Shown: one piece after another, positions 32,861 through 36,714 of the stretch | How positions within the stretch are numbered: position 1 is the first letter of the stretch | How the letters are laid out: the number at the start of each line of letters is the position of its first letter | Assembly (NCBI GenBank): GCA_025360995.1 | Contig: JANYBD010000018.1 | Location: 1-36,714 of the forward strand | Length of the DNA stretch: 36,714 nt | Source of the DNA: Gemmatimonadota bacterium | GTDB taxonomy: Bacteria; Gemmatimonadota; Gemmatimonadetes; Gemmatimonadales; Gemmatimonadaceae | Reading direction: 5' to 3' | Program-made: the position numbers and the translations under genes | Notes under the pieces: generated by a model | The model's database searches: none | What the model saw: the letters and a program-made list of their open reading frames with translations, nothing else | What the model was told of the DNA's origin: nothing

Positions 32861-34479
32861 TGGCCATCAAGGGCAGTCTCAAGGAGGCCAGTCTTCCGGA
32901 CGTGTTGCAGCTGTTGTCCATGGGCAAAAAATCCGGATGCCTATCGGTGACCCATCGCAATAATTTCGGATCGATCTTTTTCGACAAAGGGAAGATCAGC
33001 TATGCGGCGATCGTCAACCGCCGCGACCGGCTCGGCGACATTCTGACAAAAAGCGGTGCAATTACCGTTGAACAACTGGATGTGGCGATCGAAGCCCAAG
33101 GAAAAGAACGCGATAAACGGCTCGGTGAAATTCTCGTGGGCCTTGGGATCATCTCGAAGGAGGAGTTGCATAGACAGATTCGAATTCAGATTGAAGAAGC
33201 CGTCTATTTTCTGTTTACGTGGACCCAGGGCACGTTCAATTTCGAAGCGGACATCCGGCCGGAAGAACAAGACTTTCTCGTCCAGATCAATCCCGAGTCG
33301 TTGCTGCTGGAAGGGGCGCGACGGGTGGACGAGTGGAGTCTGATTGAAAAGAAAATACCGTCATTCGATATCGTATTCGACGTGGACCGCAAACGGCTCG
33401 AGGCGAGCGGCGCCAAGCTGACGCGTGAACAGGAAATCCTCCTGCCGCTGATTGATGGGCGGCGTGATGTTGGCGCGTTGATCGAAGATTCAGGATTTGT
33501 CGAATTCGAAGTCGGCAAAGCGCTCTATGGCCTGTCGAACGCGGGATTTCTGCATAAAGTTGGCAAGACGCGCGCACCGGACGTCATGGCTCCCGATGCG
33601 CGCATCGAAGAGCACCGCAATCTCGGTGTCGCGTTCTATAAGACCGGTATGCTCGACGAGGCGGAGCGGGAATTCCGGCGCGTGGCTGAACTGCGGCCCG
33701 GCGACCAGCAATCGCGGTTTTATCTCGGGCTTGCGCATATCCGGCTGGGCCAGTGGGAAGAGGCGGTTGCAGATTTCGAAGCCGTCACCGCATCACGAAC
33801 CGCGGGCGCTGCCGCGTATCACAATCTCGCATTCGCATTCGAACGTGTGGGTGCCTTTGCGAAAGCGCACGACGCGTTGCGCGAAGCCGTCAAGCGCGGC
33901 GGCGATCGGGACCCGCGGGTCCTTACATCGCTCGGCGTGCTCGCGTTGCGCGAAGGGGACTTGGCGTCGGCAGAAGCGTCATTTGTAGCCGCGCGGTCAT
34001 TGGTCACCGCGCGCGCGCCATCGCCCGCCTGGTTCCATTATGCGGCGCTGGCGGCGGCGCTTGCCGGCCGCACCGACGACGCGATTGCGACCCTGCTCGA
34101 AGGGACGCACGCGTATCCGCACTCTGCGGTGCTCTACAACAATCTGGCGGTCGCGCTGGAGCGCAAAGGCAAGTTTGACGATGCGATGATTGCGGCAGAG
34201 CATGGAGTAGTGGAAGACACCGGTATCGCCCAGTTGCACAAGAACATTGGCGACGCGCACTATCGCTCGGGCCGATTCGACGACGCGTTTGAAGCCTATC
34301 AGCGTGCGGTAAAGTTCAATGACGTCCTCGGCCCCGATATGTGGCAAAAACTCGGGAACATTAAGCTCAGGCGGCGGGAACGCGACGACGCGATCCGCTT
34401 TTGGGAGCGCTCTTTAGCGCTCGATCCGGACAATCCGATCGTCCGGCAGAATATCGAGGCGGCGAAGGAGTTACCGTGA
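32860..34479 (+). CDS. DUF4388-TPR protein with paired RLG motifs
   Basis: A 539-residue protein. The N-terminal DUF4388 domain (about 1-55) is followed by two 24-residue RLG...Q motifs at 57-80 and 87-110. A helical domain similar to that of the protein at 27620 comes next (about 115-240). The C-terminal half is a TPR array of roughly eight repeats (about 245-535). The GTG start overlaps the TAG stop of the tandem AAA+ gene by one base, and the stop overlaps cheR by four bases (GTGA), so it is embedded in the operon. It is probably a scaffold or sensor adaptor; binding of a nucleotide second messenger is only a guess from the motifs. Confidence 0.84.
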   Translation: MAIKGSLKEASLPDVLQLLSMGKKSGCLSVTHRNNFGSIFFDKGKISYAAIVNRRDRLGDILTKSGAITVEQLDVAIEAQGKERDKRLGEILVGLGIISKEELHRQIRIQIEEAVYFLFTWTQGTFNFEADIRPEEQDFLVQINPESLLLEGARRVDEWSLIEKKIPSFDIVFDVDRKRLEASGAKLTREQEILLPLIDGRRDVGALIEDSGFVEFEVGKALYGLSNAGFLHKVGKTRAPDVMAPDARIEEHRNLGVAFYKTGMLDEAEREFRRVAELRPGDQQSRFYLGLAHIRLGQWEEAVADFEAVTASRTAGAAAYHNLAFAFERVGAFAKAHDALREAVKRGGDRDPRVLTSLGVLALREGDLASAEASFVAARSLVTARAPSPAWFHYAALAAALAGRTDDAIATLLEGTHAYPHSAVLYNNLAVALERKGKFDDAMIAAEHGVVEDTGIAQLHKNIGDAHYRSGRFDDAFEAYQRAVKFNDVLGPDMWQKLGNIKLRRRERDDAIRFWERSLALDPDNPIVRQNIEAAKELP

Positions 34480-35306
34480 GCGCCGCGGCCGACGACGCCG
34501 AGTCGTTCATGGCGCTGACGGAGAAGATTTCCCGAGAGCGAGGATTCGGCACTGCGAGCTACAAAGACGGATGCTTGCGGCGCCGCATCGCCGTGCGTAT
34601 GCGGGCGAACCGCGTGGACGACTACACGGCATACAGCCACCTGCTGGACAATGACCCATTGGAATTCGATCGCCTGCTCGACGCCCTAACTATCAATGTC
34701 ACGAAGTTGTTTCGGAACAATGAGGTGTGGGATGCCGTCGCGGCGTCGGTGCTGCCTGAGCTATGGGCAGGGGAGTCCATCAGAATTCAGAACTGGGTTG
34801 CCGGGTGCGCGTCCGGAGAAGAAGCGTACACGCTCGCCGCGTTGTGGCACCGCCACGTGACGACTCATCCAGCCTCCGGCGCGCCAGACCGAGTGCGGAT
34901 CACGGCGAGCGATATCGATAGCCGATCGTTGATCGCGGCAGCGGAAGGCGCGTTCGGCCCGGAAACATTAACGGAGACGCCAGATAGTATCCGTGGCCGA
35001 TATTTCGCGCCCGTGGATACGGACGGGCGTGCGCATGCGGCGCCGGAGCTGCGCGAAATGATCCGGTTTGAACGGCGCGATTTACTGTCCGAGCTGCCGC
35101 CAGCCGGTGCGCTCCATCTGATTACGTGCCGCAACGTCATTATCTATTTCGACCGCCCGTCGCAAGAAGCGTTGATGAAGCGTTTTCACCATGCTCTCGC
35201 GGTGGGCGGCTTTCTTGTATTGGGGAAGGTCGAGACGTTACTGGGTCCGTCGCGACTGCTGTTCGACGTGGTGGATCAGCGCAACCGCATTTTCCGCCGC
35301 GCGTGA
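34476..35306 (+). CDS. cheR: Chemotaxis protein methyltransferase CheR
   Basis: A 276-residue S-adenosylmethionine-dependent methyltransferase that would methylate Glu residues of chemoreceptors. The N-terminal all-helical domain includes Tyr-Lys-Asp-Gly-Cys-Leu-Arg-Arg-Arg (about 27-35). The Asn-Val-Thr-Lys-Leu-Phe-Arg-Asn segment is near 74-81. The SAM-binding segment is Trp-Val-Ala-Gly-Cys-Ala-Ser-Gly-Glu-Glu near 108-117, and Cys-Arg-Asn-Val-Ile-Ile-Tyr-Phe near 218-225 is the CheR signature. The start is GTG overlapping the previous stop; the stop overlaps cheD (GTGA). No receptor gene is within view, so its substrate is elsewhere. Confidence 0.94.
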   Translation: MSAAADDAESFMALTEKISRERGFGTASYKDGCLRRRIAVRMRANRVDDYTAYSHLLDNDPLEFDRLLDALTINVTKLFRNNEVWDAVAASVLPELWAGESIRIQNWVAGCASGEEAYTLAALWHRHVTTHPASGAPDRVRITASDIDSRSLIAAAEGAFGPETLTETPDSIRGRYFAPVDTDGRAHAAPELREMIRFERRDLLSELPPAGALHLITCRNVIIYFDRPSQEALMKRFHHALAVGGFLVLGKVETLLGPSRLLFDVVDQRNRIFRRA

Positions 35307-35779
35307 CGGATCATCGCGTGCGTATCGCCCATCACGCCGTGAGGCGCGGCAGCGGCCGGTTGGTGACGGTCGGGCTCGGGTCGTGCGTGGCCATCGCGCT
35401 GCACGACGCATTGGCACGTGTCGGTGGGTTGGCGCACGTATTGCTGCCGCAGGTTCTCGGAGAGCAAAGCGAGCCGAACCGGGCAAAATTCGCATCGACG
35501 GCCGTTCCATTGCTGATTGAAGAAATGCGGGCGCTTGGAGCCTCCGGCCCGTTCGTCGCGAAGCTCGCCGGCGGCGCTTCACTGTTTGGTCCACTGCTGG
35601 CGATGAGCGGGACCGTGGGCGCGCGGAACATCGAGGCCGCACGCGCCGCGCTGCAGGACGCGCGGGTGCCATTAATCGGCGAGGACGTCGGCGGAGTTGC
35701 CGGGCGCACGGTCACGCTGGACGTGGCCACCGGCGCATTTCTGGTGAAGACTGTACGGGGAGGAGAACGTGCCATCTAA
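35303..35779 (+). CDS. cheD: Chemoreceptor glutamine deamidase CheD
   Basis: A 158-residue CheD. The catalytic Cys is in Gly-Leu-Gly-Ser-Cys28-Val-Ala and the His is in Gly-Leu-Ala-His45-Val-Leu-Leu-Pro. Lys-Leu-Ala-Gly-Gly-Ala and Asn-Ile-Glu-Ala segments follow, as in the family. CheD deamidates receptor Gln residues and binds CheC, stimulating its phosphatase activity. With cheC upstream in the same cluster, both roles are plausible. The GTG start overlaps the cheR stop by four bases, and the 3' end overlaps the cheB start by 11 bases. Confidence 0.93.
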   Translation: MTDHRVRIAHHAVRRGSGRLVTVGLGSCVAIALHDALARVGGLAHVLLPQVLGEQSEPNRAKFASTAVPLLIEEMRALGASGPFVAKLAGGASLFGPLLAMSGTVGARNIEAARAALQDARVPLIGEDVGGVAGRTVTLDVATGAFLVKTVRGGERAI

Positions 35780-36714
35780 GCCGCGTACAGTACTGGTCGT
35801 GGATGACAGTGCGCTGATTCGCACGATGGTGCGTGAAGTGATCGCCGAGTTTGGCGACTTTGTTGTCGTTGGCACGGCGCGTGACGGTGCAGACGCGTTG
35901 CGGCAGGTGCACGAACTGAACCCCGATATCGTCACGCTCGACATTGAGATGCCTGGAATGGACGGCATTGCCACATTGCGCGAACTGATGCGTGATGCGC
36001 CGCGTCCAGTCGTGATGCTCAGTGGCGCCGAAACCCGTGGTGATGTGGACCTGACGCTCCTCGCGTTGGAACTCGGCGCGGTGGATTTTGTGCGGAAGCC
36101 GAATGCGGCGGGCACACAGCAGGTGCGGCAAGTCGCCGAACGTCTGCATGAAGCGTTGCGGGCGGCCGCGATCGTCAATCTGCGTGGTGCGACCGCAGTA
36201 GCCGGGATGCCGGCGATCAGGCGGACGCCGGCCGTGTTGCGCCGAGTGACGCCGGACACGCGGGCGGCGCGAGCGGCCGTCGCAATTGCCAGTAGCACCG
36301 GGGGGCCGCGGGCGCTTATGGAAGTGATACCAGGTTTCGGTCGCGAACTGGATGCCGCGGTTCTGATTGCGCAGCATATGCCGCCAGGATTTACCGCCGG
36401 ACTCGCGCGCCGCCTGAACGACGAGTCGGTGCTCGCCGTGACAGAGGCCCGCGATGGAGAACCGCTGTTGCCGAATCACGTATATGTTGCCCCCGGCGGA
36501 TGGCACATGCGTGTGCGCAGTGTCGAGCGCAGTGGAACGGACAGTGGAACGGACAGTGGAACGGACAGTGGAACGCACGGTGGAGCGCACGGCGCGAGGA
36601 TCGTGCTGGACGACTCGCCGACCGTTTGGGGCGTGCGACCGGCCGCTGATCTCCTGTTTGTGTCGGTAGCAGCACTGTTCGGATCGGCGTCTGTTGGTGT
36701 GGTCCTCACCGGAA
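35769..36714 (+). CDS. cheB: Protein-glutamate methylesterase CheB, 3' end outside window
   Basis: The frame from GTG 35769 (after GGGGAGGAG) is open to the window edge, giving 315 residues. The N-terminal receiver domain has Asp58 as phospho-acceptor in Leu-Asp-Ile-Glu-Met-Pro. The C-terminal methylesterase domain begins near 170. Its nucleophile is Ser176 in Ala-Ser-Ser-Thr-Gly-Gly-Pro and its His203 is in Ala-Gln-His-Met-Pro-Pro-Gly-Phe. The catalytic Asp should lie just beyond the window, after Val-Val-Leu-Thr-Gly. CheB removes methyl groups from receptors and balances CheR. A tandem repeat of Ser-Gly-Thr-Asp units (residues 255-274) interrupts the esterase domain after Val-Tyr-Val-Ala-Pro-Gly-Gly-Trp-His. 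It overlaps cheD by 11 bases. Confidence 0.93.
   Translation, partial: MPSKPRTVLVVDDSALIRTMVREVIAEFGDFVVVGTARDGADALRQVHELNPDIVTLDIEMPGMDGIATLRELMRDAPRPVVMLSGAETRGDVDLTLLALELGAVDFVRKPNAAGTQQVRQVAERLHEALRAAAIVNLRGATAVAGMPAIRRTPAVLRRVTPDTRAARAAVAIASSTGGPRALMEVIPGFGRELDAAVLIAQHMPPGFTAGLARRLNDESVLAVTEARDGEPLLPNHVYVAPGGWHMRVRSVERSGTDSGTDSGTDSGTHGGAHGARIVLDDSPTVWGVRPAADLLFVSVAALFGSASVGVVLTG
36531..36590 (+). repeat. 12-bp tandem repeat inside cheB, five units
   Basis: The unit AGTGGAACGGAC occurs three times exactly (36531-36566). A fourth copy differs at one base (36567-36578) and a fifth is more diverged (36579-36590). The unit is four codons, so copy-number change keeps the frame and adds or removes Ser-Gly-Thr-Asp. 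It encodes a flexible acidic loop in the CheB esterase domain. Confidence 0.95.

Noticed and set aside
36531-36590. CRISPR-like array
   Set aside because: Units are contiguous 12-mers with no spacers and are in frame within cheB.
36454-36669. Repeat-rich open frames over the 12-bp repeats on both strands (Val-Glu-Arg-Thr or Arg-Ser-Thr-Val type)
   Set aside because: They are alternative-frame readings of the tandem repeat inside cheB.

Overview
The window is a GC-rich bacterial chromosome segment packed with co-directional genes. Many stop and start codons overlap (GTGA, TTGA, TAATG), GTG and TTG starts are common, and Shine-Dalgarno sites are often weak. There is no rRNA, tRNA, CRISPR array, prophage or insertion sequence. 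The gene content suggests an environmental bacterium, probably Gemmatimonadota or a relative: a type 2 isoleucyl-tRNA synthetase, a fused E1 dehydrogenase, a DivIVA gene next to yggS, and a large MglA/roadblock/DUF4388 chemosensory cluster. The phylum is inferred, not proven.

Region 1 (1-2736, minus strand) holds a type II secretion pseudopilin (gspG), a fused alpha/beta TPP-dependent 2-oxoacid dehydrogenase E1, and the start of a probable lipoprotein. Region 2 (2860-9133, plus strand) is a compact phenylacetate-degradation operon, paaG-paaH-paaI-paaJ-paaY-paaZ. It covers ring-epoxide isomerisation, ring opening and most of the beta-oxidation steps. The ligase (paaK), the epoxidase (paaABCDE) and paaF are absent from the window. 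Region 3 (9177-10386) has a PfpI-type protein, an AT-rich island of about 430 bp without a convincing gene, and a 59-residue membrane protein with a textbook terminator.

Region 4 (10469-21464, plus strand) is a housekeeping run: tilS, hpt, ftsH, yggS, divIVA, purine nucleoside phosphorylase, ileS, a DksA/TraR zinc-finger protein, lspA and an RluD-type pseudouridine synthase. Region 5 (21481-36714, plus strand) continues almost without a gap into a chemosensory operon: cheW, cheY, cheA, cheC, a 902-residue TPR protein, a DUF4388 protein, a TPR-roadblock protein, two further roadblock proteins, mglA, a protein with two DnaA-type AAA+ ATPase domains, a DUF4388-TPR protein, cheR, cheD, and cheB running off the end.

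Region 5 is the most unusual part. It joins a full adaptation-type chemotaxis set (CheA/W/Y/C/R/B/D) to a Ras-like polarity GTPase with several roadblock partners and to a tandem DnaA-like ATPase that lacks the DNA-binding domain. No receptor or flagellar gene is visible. The likely output is surface motility or cell polarity, possibly type IV pili, but this is inference.
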